64,000 nucleotides of DNA, taken from positions 373,251-437,250 of the forward strand of contig VZSE01010765.1 in the NCBI GenBank assembly GCA_013398275.1, given 5' to 3'. Below are positions 1 through 12,600 of this stretch, piece by piece; within the stretch, counting starts at the first letter, position 1, and each line of letters begins with the position of its first letter. Made by a program: the position numbers and the translations under genes. Source of the stretch: Promerops cafer. Taxonomy: Eukaryota; Chordata; Aves; Passeriformes; Nectariniidae. The notes beneath the pieces are model-generated. The model had not been told where the DNA came from. It worked only from the letters and a program-made list of their open reading frames with translations, and ran no database searches.

Positions 1-3000
1 AAATTTTGGGGAAAACAATAAATGTTACACTCAGGCAGACTCACATAACCAAGAATTATCTGTATGAAAGAAGAGGAGCATATAGTTTCAGTTTTCTAGT
101 GTTCATTTGAGTTGGTAATTAGCCCTTATAAGAAAGCACAGATCCATTTGTCTTTTTTGTGGTACATCCCAACTTTGCAAGGAAAGCTTTTTCCATTGAG
201 AAGTGCAGCTGATAATGGGGTAAGTATGAAGTCACACTTTTGAGCAGCTGAAACGTAGATGTTTGAAGTGCCCAGCTGGTTTACAGTAGTTTGCCTGCCA
301 TTTGCCTCTGTTAACAGTCTTTAATTACGTGATCACCTTGCTGTCTCTTATTATTTCTTTCTCTGGTTTCACTCAGTGGAGAGATGGCTGCAAAATCCAA
401 CATGGACTTGTGGAAGTAGGGAGGCCATGATCTGATTGACCTTGATGGGTTCCAGAGTTACAGTCAAATATAGGGAACATAACAGAAAGGCAAAGGAGGA
501 TTTTAAGGTTAAGATTCTATTAACTCATGGAAATTGTATCTTACTGTATCCCTAACCCAGGGAAATTTGAGAGGGTTTCCTCCTGAGGAATTTTCTTTTG
601 GCCATTTTCCTTTAAAGTTGCTAGTCTCTTAAGACCTAAATTGATTAGCTGAATTTAAACAGTCATTAATACACTTAATTGAAATATGCCTGGGAGAGAA
701 TTTGGTTATATTTGGTTTTATGTTTAAATCTCTGTAGTTTTGTCTAAGTATAAGATGCTTTACACAGTAAATCTAAAAGTTTTCTCTAGTAATAACATAT
801 TTAAAAGTTAAATGCCATAAATAGCTTTTGGTAAAACAATATCATGGTTTATCCTGGTTTCAACAAGTAGCTTTTGTTTACCAGTGATCTTGTTGGTCTT
901 AATACACCTGTCACCTTGATTTCATTAGGAAAGGATGTACTGTACATGTTAAATTCAACGTTACTTCTGTGTCACATAGTCCTTTTTGGCAGCATTTTTG
1001 AAAGAGATTTTTCATGTGCTCTTGATAGTTTATCATAATGAAGCATTTAAATGAATATTTCAAACATCTAGTCTGCTTTTTGTTCAAGTGGTTAGATTTA
1101 GACTCATCGTGAGGTCTTCTTTAACTTCTGAAATTATGAAACTTGGGGTACTGTATGCCTCAAAGGCTTAGGAATGAAAGAGGGGATTTGCTCTCCATCT
1201 GTTATGGCTAGTGATATTCACTTGCCAATCATTGTAGGTCATTAAAAAGTGATATATTTTACACCATATCAGTGGATTAATCCTTTATTTTTGAGGTCAT
1301 TTACATAGTGGAATGAATCAGCTCCAGTAGATCTATAGTTTTGAGGTGCAGTAGTACTTGTCAGGAGTCACTGAGAATTCAGGTGAGAGACAAGGCTGCC
1401 ATGATACACAGCATTTGCACACTCGTGTTTTCAAATCTCAGTGAAGTTTTAAAAATAACAAAGCTTTTCCACTGAAGAAATAAAACTTGCCTCATTTCTT
1501 ACAGTATGCAAATATAACAAATGCCATACCTCCTTTGGAGAACACGACTTCCTCTTTTATTTTTCTATATTAGCTAACAAAAAATATTTCCCTGAAGGTT
1601 TTTGTGAGAATGCATAAATTAAGGTTCAGATCAGTTAGCAAAATGCAACTGTCGGTGGTTGCTTCTTGAGCTTTGGGTAGATTGCTTTGCATTTTCTCCC
1701 TAAAAGTACAGCAGGTTTGCATCTTTCAAGGAAGCCTTATTTTCTGTTAGTAGTTGGCAAAGCTGTGCTAGTTCCCTTTCATTAACTCAATGGGCCCTAA
1801 ATTTAAAAAATACTCAAATGTGGCAAAACTTCAATCTGCCAAGAATGCCATAATGTATTGTAGTCTAGATTACATAGTACAGTGCAAGAGATTTCTCCCT
1901 TCTGAATTTTTTGATTCAATTTTTGCTGAACATACCAAAAAAAGTGATGGGAACTTTACCCTGCAGTCAGTATTTGGGATGTCTGTCTTGGCTATGATTT
2001 CAGTATTCTTGTTTTTTATTAGATATGGTAATTCTTTTGTCCTTGATATTAGGGACTGATGCCAGATTATAGATGTCTCAGTATAGGTTGCTTTTATTTA
2101 ATTTATTTTTAAAGGACACTTCCCTTTGATTCATATGGTACCTATTTCCTGTGACTATTTTTCTGGATTTATACTCTTGCCATCTTGTCCTTTCCCCGTA
2201 TTTTGTGTTTATCCTCTCTTTCAACCTACCTTTTTAAAGGATGCTGTGATCTTGTTCAGCATCTGTATGTATGATTCATTATTGTGTATAATTGAAATTG
2301 AGGTCATTGTATTGCAATTACAGCTGAAGTGTTTGGTGTCCTCTTATGTTGTCCTTTAAAGCAGTTTAATTAATGTACTGGGCTGTTGCAAGTCAGAATG
2401 ACTTGTTCATTTTCATTTCATTATTAAAACTGTGAAATGAACTGTAGTTTCATTACATATAATATAAGGACATGGGCATTTCCTGTGTATCTTCTGGCTT
2501 TCAATCCTTTTACTAGAAATGATTCAATTTTGAGCATTCAAGCCAATTGTCAGTATACTATGTATAATTATACAAATTTTTAATCTGTATTTTTATATGC
2601 TTAACCTGTATAGTATTAATGGTGGAATTGTAGTATATTTTTGATATGACATCTATTCCACTGGAATTAGAATAAAGGGAAGATGTTTTCATAAGAAAAG
2701 TTCAGTTTCCCCAGCTGAGTTTACCTGCTTTACAAAAGAATAGTATCAAAAATCTTAGTCACTTTATGATGGACAACCAGTTGCTAATGTTTGTGCCAGC
2801 TTAATACACCAATTATTTTATGCTTTGGGTGCACAAAATCAAACTGATAGTTTTTAAAGGGCACTTTATCCTGTCTTTTTGTAACATCCTCAAATGTTTG
2901 CCTTGAGATCAAATGGAATATATTTTTTATGATTTCTGACCTTTTAATAGACCTTTAATTTGCATTAAAAGCATCACATATGTGACAGCTTGTATTTTCT

Positions 3001-6000
3001 TTAACTGACTTAGTAAAACTTAGCACATAATGTCTGGGAAAGAAGGTAAGATGATTATACCCTCATCAATTTCCAGAAAAGTAATTATAAACTCTGTTCT
3101 CAAAATAAAATGAATGGAAAATAATTTGCTAAAATATTACCCTGTGGAAATAAGCATTTAAAGCTAAATGCAAATGTTAAATTCAGAACTGTTGCTCTGA
3201 CTTATGCTTGTTATGCTGAAGTGAATTGTGGAAGGACTCCAAAACTTGACTGATACTGCCTTCTGAACAGCTTATATTTGCTGGACTAGCGAGGAAAATT
3301 TAATTTCCTTGTCTTGAGAAGACTTTGAAATGGTGTCTTTTTTTCTGCCATGTCTTTCAAAATCATAGTCATAAGTCCCTGTAAATCTCTTGGATTTTAA
3401 ATAGTAATTTCCTATTTAATGAATATTTGTCATGTTGTCTGTAGTCTTGATTTTTTTCTTGAGCTGACTGATCCTGGTTTGTCTGCTAAGTGTGTGCTGA
3501 ATCCAGTTCTTTTTATCCCTGCTATAAACAGCGTGGGACTGGTTCTCATCTTGGTGGATGTTGATGGAGCATTTGACCCTGGGATGTACAGGAAACTATT
3601 TCCTTATTTATGTAGTGTGGAAGTAAGGATTTAAATATAATAAAAATTCCACAGAGGATGTGATGGAAGCAGTGGTACTGGGAGGGGAGGGAAGTTTGTA
3701 GTTGTAGGGGTTTTGGGGAGGTGGTCCTGGAGCACATTTTTGGGCTTAATAATGTTTAATGGTTTCTTTCAATGTGTTATCTGATCAAGTCTGCTGGTAT
3801 TAAAGCTAATTTTTCTAGCAGAGCATCTGAGAGAGGATTAGGTGAGTCTGAGGACAACAAAGAGTCATTGATGGTAAATAGTTTGCAACGCAAAGGACTT
3901 AATACACTGTGGAAGAGGAGGAGGATGGCATGAGACTTCACTGTCACGAAATAGTACGTCTGCGTGAAAGACACATGAATCTGGAAGGATCAGATTGATA
4001 TTGTGTGCAGTCAGTGGAAAAGAGGGGTGCACATGGTGCTGGCAAAATTGTATACACACTGGGAACACGGCATGGAAGTTGGCAAAGAAGAAGACCTTGA
4101 GAAGGGATGTGCTAAACGCTGGGATATGGTGAGCCTGGTCATCTCCTGGGTGGAAATGCTTGGAGTTTGGCATAGTTATAACCATAGTAAGGAGAATAGA
4201 TAGATACCACTGCTGCCAGTATCAATGGATAAAGGCTCGAGAAGGAAAATTATTTCAGCTGAATGTCAATAGTGATGCAAAGTGCATGAGTATAAACTGG
4301 CTATTACCAAGTTCAGACCAAATATTTGAAATAGTTTTACATTATATAATGAATGAAAGCCTGAGTGTAATCTATAAAATTACTTGTTATGGTGTTTGGG
4401 CACAGCACTTGTGACACAGGAGGTCACTTTTCACTTGTTTCTCCTCACGTAGGAGCAATGTTGCTGGCTTTTCAAGCAGAGGTAAAATTCCTCAAGTTTT
4501 CCTTAAATTACAGAACCAATCAAATCAGCTTTCTTTTGTTTTGTGGTGCTTACTGGCAGCTTTACTAATTTTTTGCTACACTTGTCTCTTAATACTGTGA
4601 GTGCAACTTCAGTAGTTGGCTGTCATCTTTATAAATATAATAATTAGCATGCAATGCGGTTGAAAATTCAGAGGAATGAATAGTCAATCTGTTTATTTAG
4701 CATTTTCAGAAGTATTATATCCAGAATTATTCAGATAATTTATGTAAACAGAAACAGAAGTCTGTGCAGTATATTCCTCTTATATCCTGCTATTTTTAAT
4801 TCATTCAAAGCCTGCATTAGGACTCTACCACCCAGATGATGGGAATAAGTTCTGTGTAGGTGAATTATGGTTTATTCAGCTGTACTCAATTTTGGAGTAT
4901 AAAACAGAGAAAGCAGATAGCAGTCCTCCAGAAAACACTGCATGCATTCTGAGTCTGTGATTCTTGAAGTTAGGGAACCCCAGGCAATGGATACCCTGTG
5001 CCTTCGTCCACAAGTACCTCTTTTCTCATCTTTTTTCCAGGTAATTTCTTGCAGCCATGTAAATTATTTGTGTCCACAGTGTCCTTGTATTTAACAACAA
5101 GGGGTTGCTTTTTGGATTTGAACTCTGATGATCAAATTTCTTTTCTACTTCCTCATATAAGAAACATCAAGTGAGCACTGCTTGTTTGGGAATTTCCCCC
5201 CTTGGATTTTTTGCACATTCATCGCAGTCCTGAACACACTTTTGTCTCATTTTCTCTTTTTGTGGAAGGGTTAACTCTGGAAACTCAGTGTAGCTCTCTT
5301 AGAGCACACATGTATGAACTGGGTTTGAAGTGGGTTTGCCTATATTGCCATACATTCTTTGCTGTAATCCAGCAGTACAGCCCGTAGCTTCCTGTGTCTG
5401 TCCAGAACCTCTGCAATGGAACTGTGGTTTTAAATCACTTAATCTTCTGTAGTCCTGTGATGGTGAATATCTAAATTTCTGACTTCAGCAAGAGAAGTTT
5501 TGGGTTTTCACCCATGCTGATTATGGCATGATCAGCCGAGGCTGCTTCACCCTCTTTCCTCTCTCTGTTTACATAGTCTCTTTAATGCTATGTATCTTCT
5601 GGGTTTGGAAATCAACTTTTTCAGGAGCATTTGAATTCTGAACACTGCAATATTTTTTCTCTAGGTATGAAACATTTGTTTCCAGTGATTTAAAGGAAAT
5701 GCAAAGTGTATTGAATACATAACTGGAGGAGAACCAATTAAGAATTAAGAACTTCGCTTGTGTGCAGTCTACGTCTATACATTTTATAGAGGACTTAATG
5801 TTAGTGCCAGGCCATTGAGTATAGTCAGACATTTTTGTGAACTCAGGATATAATAGCACATTTTCAATAAAATCAAATGTACCCAAAGTACCTGTTAGCA
5901 TAAGAATTTTTTCATATATAGTCTGGTTAAATATTAATGCCAAGACTTTTGCCATTGCACATTTTTGCACATAATTTTTTTTAATTTGGTATTATGTGTT

Positions 6001-9000
6001 TTTTTTTTTCATAATTTAAATTTAGAAATCTGAACATCATGCTAAGTAAATTGTCATGTTTTACTGAAAGTGTCTGTACAGTGTATTCTCAGGACTGTGT
6101 GCCAGCAGCTATCTGTTCAATATTTAAATAAAGAATTGCATTTTTGCATTGGAAAGTGTGACAAAAATTGAACTCCCTTGAGAGGTTCTGTTCACTGCAG
6201 TGCACTAATTACATGTAGTCTTTAATATGTGCTAGGACAATAGCAGCATAATTTTTTCCTCTACTGTTAGATTGGTAAAGGAATGTTAGAAATGCCTTTT
6301 GGGCCTACTTTCTTTTTAAATTTAATTCAGTATCTTGTTGGCCAAAAAAAGTAAAGCTGTGTGCTTTTATTTTTGTGTGTGCATTCAACGAGATCCATTT
6401 AAAGACCTCCTGTGTGTCAGAGTGGTGTTCTTTATAATGGATAGTTGTGTATGATGATGATGATGATGAACTTTTCAGCACAAGTGAGTACTTTAGTCAT
6501 AGATTTGTTCTTAAACTACCAGATCATATTTCAGTTTAGAGGTGCCACTGTATCAGTTAATACAGTAAACTTAATGCATCAGTACAGAAGAAATGAGTTT
6601 TGACAAAAGCTTTTATATTTCTCTATATAAATGGAAATGAATTGACTGTATCAGGATATTTCTGATAGCTGAGTCAGAGCTGAATTCAAGAGACGAGAAT
6701 TTAAACATACAATATAATCCCTTTATTTTAACTTTGACTTTAAGACGTGGGTTTTTGAATTCTGTCTCAGAATTACCTTGTGAGTTTCTGCTCTTCAAGT
6801 GACTCCATTTAATCTAGCAGCTCCCAAAGAAGAAAAGCTTTTTCTGCTCCTAGCACAGTAGCCACTTGTACCGACGAAAGTCTCCTTTGTGGATAACACT
6901 TGGCTTGCTTTATTTTCCACAACTTGTGAACACAAATACTGAGGGAGTATGTGTACACTTTTCTGTTCAAGGATAATTCAATTTAAGATGCATGTGGGTA
7001 CATTCAGCTTTCTTCAACTGCATCTTGAGATTTTAATAAATTTTCTGAATTAGTAATTTTTAGTAGGGACAGTGACCTTTCATGCTGTTGTAATTTGAGT
7101 TTTGGATTCACCACTTAAAATTATATAGCACAAATGGAAGTGAATCAAATAGTGGATTAAACCTAATAATTTCTCTGCCTTGTAATAGCTTACAGACCTT
7201 CAATTTATTTCAGAAGAGGTCTGTCCCTCTTCAGAGACATTCTTTGTTGAGGATGAAAGAGGTGCAGTTGACTACTTCTTTTGGGCCTCTTTCTTTTCCT
7301 TTTCTCACTGTTAGAGAACAGAGTAATAAAGATTTAGTGTTGGTGATGTTTCTGTGATTTCATTTTGGGGCAGAAGTGCACAGTTTGGCTTTTGGAGGCA
7401 TCCTTGAAGAAGCTTTTGAATTTGGAATTATATTTTAAGCCAAGCAGTTAAAGTTCAGGAGTTACTCCAGGTATCTGATTAAGATTCAGGTTGTTTTAGT
7501 AAATTGTATCTGAAGATAAAAGCTTATTTGCAGCCTATATTTAACTAAAAAATATTATAGTTAATCACACCTACTGTGTGCTGCATTTCTTATAAAATTT
7601 CTGTTAACAGGATGCATTCTGTGTGTGAGTGGTAGTTGTTTACAAAATACAACTCTAGAAACCCAGTTAATTTATGTTTTTCAATTCTAGATCTAAATAA
7701 AAAAAGCCATCCACCTGTTTTAAATCACAATAATACATTATTAAATTCTTATTATAGTAAGAATGTGTTGAGTATTGAAAGATTGGAAAATAAAGAATCA
7801 TATTGTTTCTTTATTCTTGATTATTTGTGAGCTGTTTTTCTCACCCACTGATAATTTTTTGTCTCCTGGGATGTTTATTTTTTTCCTTTGTCAGGGACAT
7901 TGGCAAATGCTTTGTTGTTCTGTGGAAAAAATATTCAGCTTTTAATATTTTATCAATTCCATTGGGCCGAAGGTGCTAGCAGTAACCGGTCAGCAGTCCT
8001 CAGGGTCTTGTCCTCATCCTTGTAATATGGGAACATTATAAATTATGTATAACAGTAGATGCTACTCAGTAAATATCTAGTATGTGATAGGTATTTTTGA
8101 CTGAAATTACTTTTTCTCTTGAACAATTAGTTAAGCTGGGTTTTTTTTTAGGTTTATTATATGACTGTTTTATAATGTGAACGAATATCTGGGTTCATTT
8201 TGAATGTCTGAGCTGCACATGAATCACAGCTTATTTTTTTCTTTCTGAGTGCTTTTTAATTCATCCATGACCAGAGTAACATTTCCCAGTTTTGTTTTGC
8301 AATCTTATATGTTGTGTCATCATCTTGTCTTGCCCAGATGTATCCATACTTGGAATTTTTAGACAGTATCAATATTGGCAACCTTTTTTTCTGCAGGGAA
8401 ATGAGATTTTACATTTGCTTTCTTCTTTAGACTTGCAAGTTGCTGTACTTGGGAAAACACATACAGCAATCTGTGTTTTTTCTTACAGTGTGGTGTCTTT
8501 TTGGCTCTGGAGAAGGCTTTTGATAACTTGGAAAAGGAGTAGTCACGCAACTGTCAGAAAACTTATTTTCCATTTTTATTAGCACCAGGAGAAAAGTTGT
8601 GCTCCTTGTAATACACAGGAATACTTGTTGACCTTGTCTCTGCTTCATGAATTGTCGGAGCTTAGCTCTTTTATATAGAAAAACACATTTGTCTTGAAAG
8701 ATTGTGTGTGTCTGCACATGCACAATCTCTATCGTTGTAATCTTCCAGGCCCAGAAGCCAATAGGATTCTGTTTCAACCTGAAAATTGAACTTTTTAAAT
8801 ACTAAGACTTATTTCAAAGTATAAGTAATTTATTTACGTACTGCATAAACTATTGTGTACTATACCATATATTACTTTAACCAAGGCTGAAATCTCCCAC
8901 TTGAAGTCCTGCTGAATGATGCTTCAGCCTGTGGATGGCTGTACAATGTGGTTCAAAGGAATTTTGAAGAATTGAAATTACGTGCTTTGAATATTTCTTA

Positions 9001-9500
9001 CATTTATTTACTACTGGCAGTGTGTCTCTTACATGGCATGGTATTTCAATTGCTTAGGTTTACTGAATTGTCAGGAGTCTGGTGTTTCTGTTGCGCAAGG
9101 TTCAGCTTATTTAAAGGACTGCTGAAAAGTTTTCAGTTTTCTGTTCTTTAGCTGTACTGCATGCTGAGGAGTTTGAAATTCTCGTACCATTGTGAAAGGT
9201 GGCACATAGCTTGCATTTAGACAATGTTGCTTTGTTACACTCTTGATGGATGTTCCTTCTCTGGTATAATTCAGCTGTTTGTCTGGTTTCCTTCAAATAA
9301 CTGTTTCACTGATTTCCTTAACAGCAAGTTTGGAATGCCTAACAAAAGTAGTTACATATAAAATGTAAAATCAAAAAATTGGAAAAAATTTCTTTTTCTT
9401 TCATGTGATATTACAGAGAAGTTACATTAAATGGGGTTTAGAAAGAAAAAAGAGGGGTATTTCTTGCACATCCTAATAAATAGACTTTTGTCCTTTATAG
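1..9500 (+). other. KIF16B intron (3' part), no gene recognised
   Basis: AT-rich intronic sequence leading to the first exon in the window. I searched for the preceding KIF16B exon (the end of the neck coiled coil before the FHA domain) and did not find it, so it lies before base 1. Open frames here are short (up to 133 codons), begin at arbitrary points and resemble no family I know. The only simple repeat of note is an ATG/GAT run at 6451-6469. No CR1 or LTR signature is visible. Confidence 0.7.
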
Positions 9501-9620
9501 GAACAAACTTTGGCTCTGAGGAAAGAAGGGATAGGTGTTGTGTTAGATTCTGAATTGCCTCATCTCATTGGCATTGATGATGATCTTCTCAGTACTGGTA
9601 TCATCTTGTACCACTTGAAG
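9501..9620 (+). CDS. KIF16B: KIF16B exon: entry to the FHA domain
   Basis: This 120-nt exon runs from acceptor TTTATAG to donor AAG|GTAAAT, phase 0 at both ends, and encodes 40 codons starting EQTLALRKEGIGVV. It covers the segment that links the neck coiled coil to the forkhead-associated (FHA) domain, including PHLIGIDDDLLSTGIILYHL. The PHLIxIDDD-type motif just before the FHA strands is characteristic of kinesin-3 motors (KIF1, KIF13, KIF14, KIF16). In this family the neck and FHA region takes part in dimerisation and autoinhibition. The next exon continues the frame directly. Confidence 0.95.
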
Positions 9621-12600
9621 GTAAATACACATCTATATTTCCATAGCCTTTATATGGCTTGTGATTTTTTTCAGTAGAAAAATTATAGTATTGATTTGCT
9701 ATCTATATATAGTGCTTTACATTACATTACTATGGTAAGAATGGCTCTTTATGCTTCTCTGCAGTAGTAAGAAAAGCTCTGAACGGGTTGGAAATGATGA
9801 AATTGAAGTATCTGTTTAGGTTTATCCTGAGAGTCCACTGGTTAACCAGATATAGGTGTTTCATGTTTTTATCTGTGTGTATTGGTTTGTTATTCATGTA
9901 ATTATAAAGCTTGACCTTAAAATCTAAATCTAGGTTGTCTCAAAACTTCAAAGGTGGTTCTGCACTGGACAGTTGAAACTTGAATTTGCTTATAATATTG
10001 TAAAATAAAGACTGTGAAAGCATTCTGAAAATGCTATATGATTCCTGTTTTTCTTGTATGTTTAAATATGTATTTCATTCAGGTTACCCTGAGAAAGTGG
10101 AAGGATAAGTTATATTCTTGTGGGGGAGATAAGGAGATTCCAACTGGAGATAATGTGTGTTTCTCTCTTAATTAGGAGGGCCAAACATATGTTGGCCGAG
10201 AAGATGCCATAACAGAACAGGATATTGGTATGGAATTTGGCATTTTTATATTCTTTTTTCTTCCAGTATCCTAATATGTGAACTAAGCTTCATATTTTTT
10301 TCCCCTTTTTCAGTTAGTTCTTCTGTATTTTGTGTATTTTAATTTTTGGAGAATCTGAAAGCTGAATTGCATGGGATTTGCTTCAGAGAGCATGGCTTCT
10401 AACATAGCTTGTGGGCTTTAAGTATATTAATATACTTGTTATTAATTTATTTCTTACTTCTCTTGAAATAGCATCCTGTAAAAATACTGTCCTTTTTCTT
10501 ATAGCACCTGTCACAATTACTACAAAATCATTCTCTTAACCTTTGTATAATGACAGCATTGTTATACTATTATATGTAAGATCGTCTTGGGACTTCAGAT
10601 TTGAGTTTAAAAAAATTCTGAAAATTGGTAAAAATCTACTGGTTTTCCTATTGATTTCTTACCAATGCAACTAACTGCCAGATCTGGACTGTTCTATCAC
10701 ATCAGCTTTACGTAAGTTCCTGGAAGGCAGTTTCATCAAGTAAACTGCATCCTTTAATTCTTAGGTGAGAATCTGAGAGTCAAATAACTTTGGTCTATTT
10801 TCATGGGTCAAAAGTTGTCTGGATTTAAATTACTCTTATAAATTCCATGAAACTACCAAACTTGTGATGCCTTGTGTTATTAAACAATACACATAATCAC
10901 ACATTATTTGAAGAAAAAATGAAAAGTAGCATAACTGATTGATAAAAGCCCTGAATGTCATAAAGAACTTTACTTCAGCCATCCTTTTGCCTACAAAGGC
11001 ATCTTATATCCTGTCTTTTCAGATTTAATCATGGTTGCCTTAACGTCTATAAGTTTTCATTATTTCCTTGTGAAACTGGTCAAAGAATCTCTTTCTACAA
11101 ATACATGAATTGTACTTTTCTGGTTTTTATTGGAAAGAAAGGAGCATTTGCTAATCAAGCATCAAAGCACAGGAATAAAGAGCATTACACCAAAAAAAAT
11201 GCAAAACCAACCCAACACACTTCTTTCCACTAGAATAAAAGAATAAATATTTAAGGCATGCAGGATGTGATAAAGGAAGGAAGAAACCATTGTCCAGAAT
11301 AAAGAGAAAACATAATCTCAGATATATAGTGCAATGTGTTCTTAATAAATTATTATTAGCATGTTAATCTTACTAGTTGTGAGAAGTCTAATGCTATCTT
11401 ATTTCTTTGTGTTTAGTTCTTCATGGCCTTGATCTGGAAAGTGAGCATTGCATCTTTGAAAATCTTAATGGTACTGTGAACCTCATCCCACTGAATGGAG
11501 CGCAGTGTTCTGTGAATGGTATTCAGATTACAGAACCCACACACCTCAACCAAGGTATTACTTAGCCTAATGTCATTTTTCAGGCAACCTCTTTGCTTCT
11601 TCCTGGCAACAACACTGAAAAAAATCTGTGCGTATATAAAGGAATTATTGTTTAATTAGTTTTAATTTCATGTCTTCTCAACTACAATTGAAAACCACCA
11701 GGAAAACCCCATGGTGTTTTTGTTGTCAAAGAATTGCTGTGTGGTGAAAAGAGAATTCTTTATTAATTTCAACCACTTCTGTCTTGGTTTGAAAGACAGG
11801 TGTTTGCCAAGGAAGGCAGGAACCTCCCTTGGAATGGATAATATGATCCCCTTCCCTCCAAATTATTATAACTTTGAAATTAAGGGGTCTTCAGGCACAG
11901 ATATGGGAAAAGGAGTAGCAGTTCTTTACTAGTATGTGTGTGTATAACGAGGCAAACAAACAACAACAGCGGCAGCAGCAACGAGCAGAGCCCAGACCCA
12001 GTCCCGGCCTTCTCTCGGCCGCGGGCACTTTCCCTTCGGTGCAGTTCCGGGCACAGCCGGCAGGGGCGCTGGTGGCTCCTGGCTGGGCAGCGATGCTTGC
12101 CCCGCGCCTGCAGGGGGCGCTGTGGCACCAGTTCAGTCGCATCTCCCTCACGTGGTAATGGCTGACGGGCAGAATGGCAAAAATGGGCTGCAGCAGGAAC
12201 CTCAGAGTGGTTGCTGAAATGGCAAGGTGGGCTCACCTGGGGTAGCAATCAAGAGGTAGCAGAAACTCGGCAGCTGTAGCAGGGACCGCAGGCTGTCCCG
12301 GCAGGCAGGCGGTGTGGGTTAGAGTGCAGTGAAAAAGCCCGAGGCAGCAGCAGAAAGCAGCGGATCTGGGCATTGGCAGTCGGGCTCCTCTGCTGCACAC
12401 AGCCAGAAAGATGCGCCTTCCCGGGGGAGGGTTGGGGTCCTGGTCTTTTTCCCTGAGGCACCTGAACAGATGGCAAGGGTGCTTTTCAAGTGAGGCAGGG
12501 TGCCAATAAGGTCCTAGTTCAATGGCTGCTCTCAGGAGCAAAGGCTCACCCGTAGCAGGAGAAACCAGGCAGGGCTGGGCTCCAGCAATGGCAATGAATT

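Noticed and set aside
3865..4203. Overlapping sense and antisense frames of 66-106 codons
   Set aside because: I considered a processed pseudogene or an upstream KIF16B exon. Neither frame resembles the missing neck exon or any family I know, and no poly(A) tail or duplication is visible.
5569..5970. 133-codon frame on the minus strand
   Set aside because: AT-rich, no conserved motif, no splice or promoter context. Likely chance.
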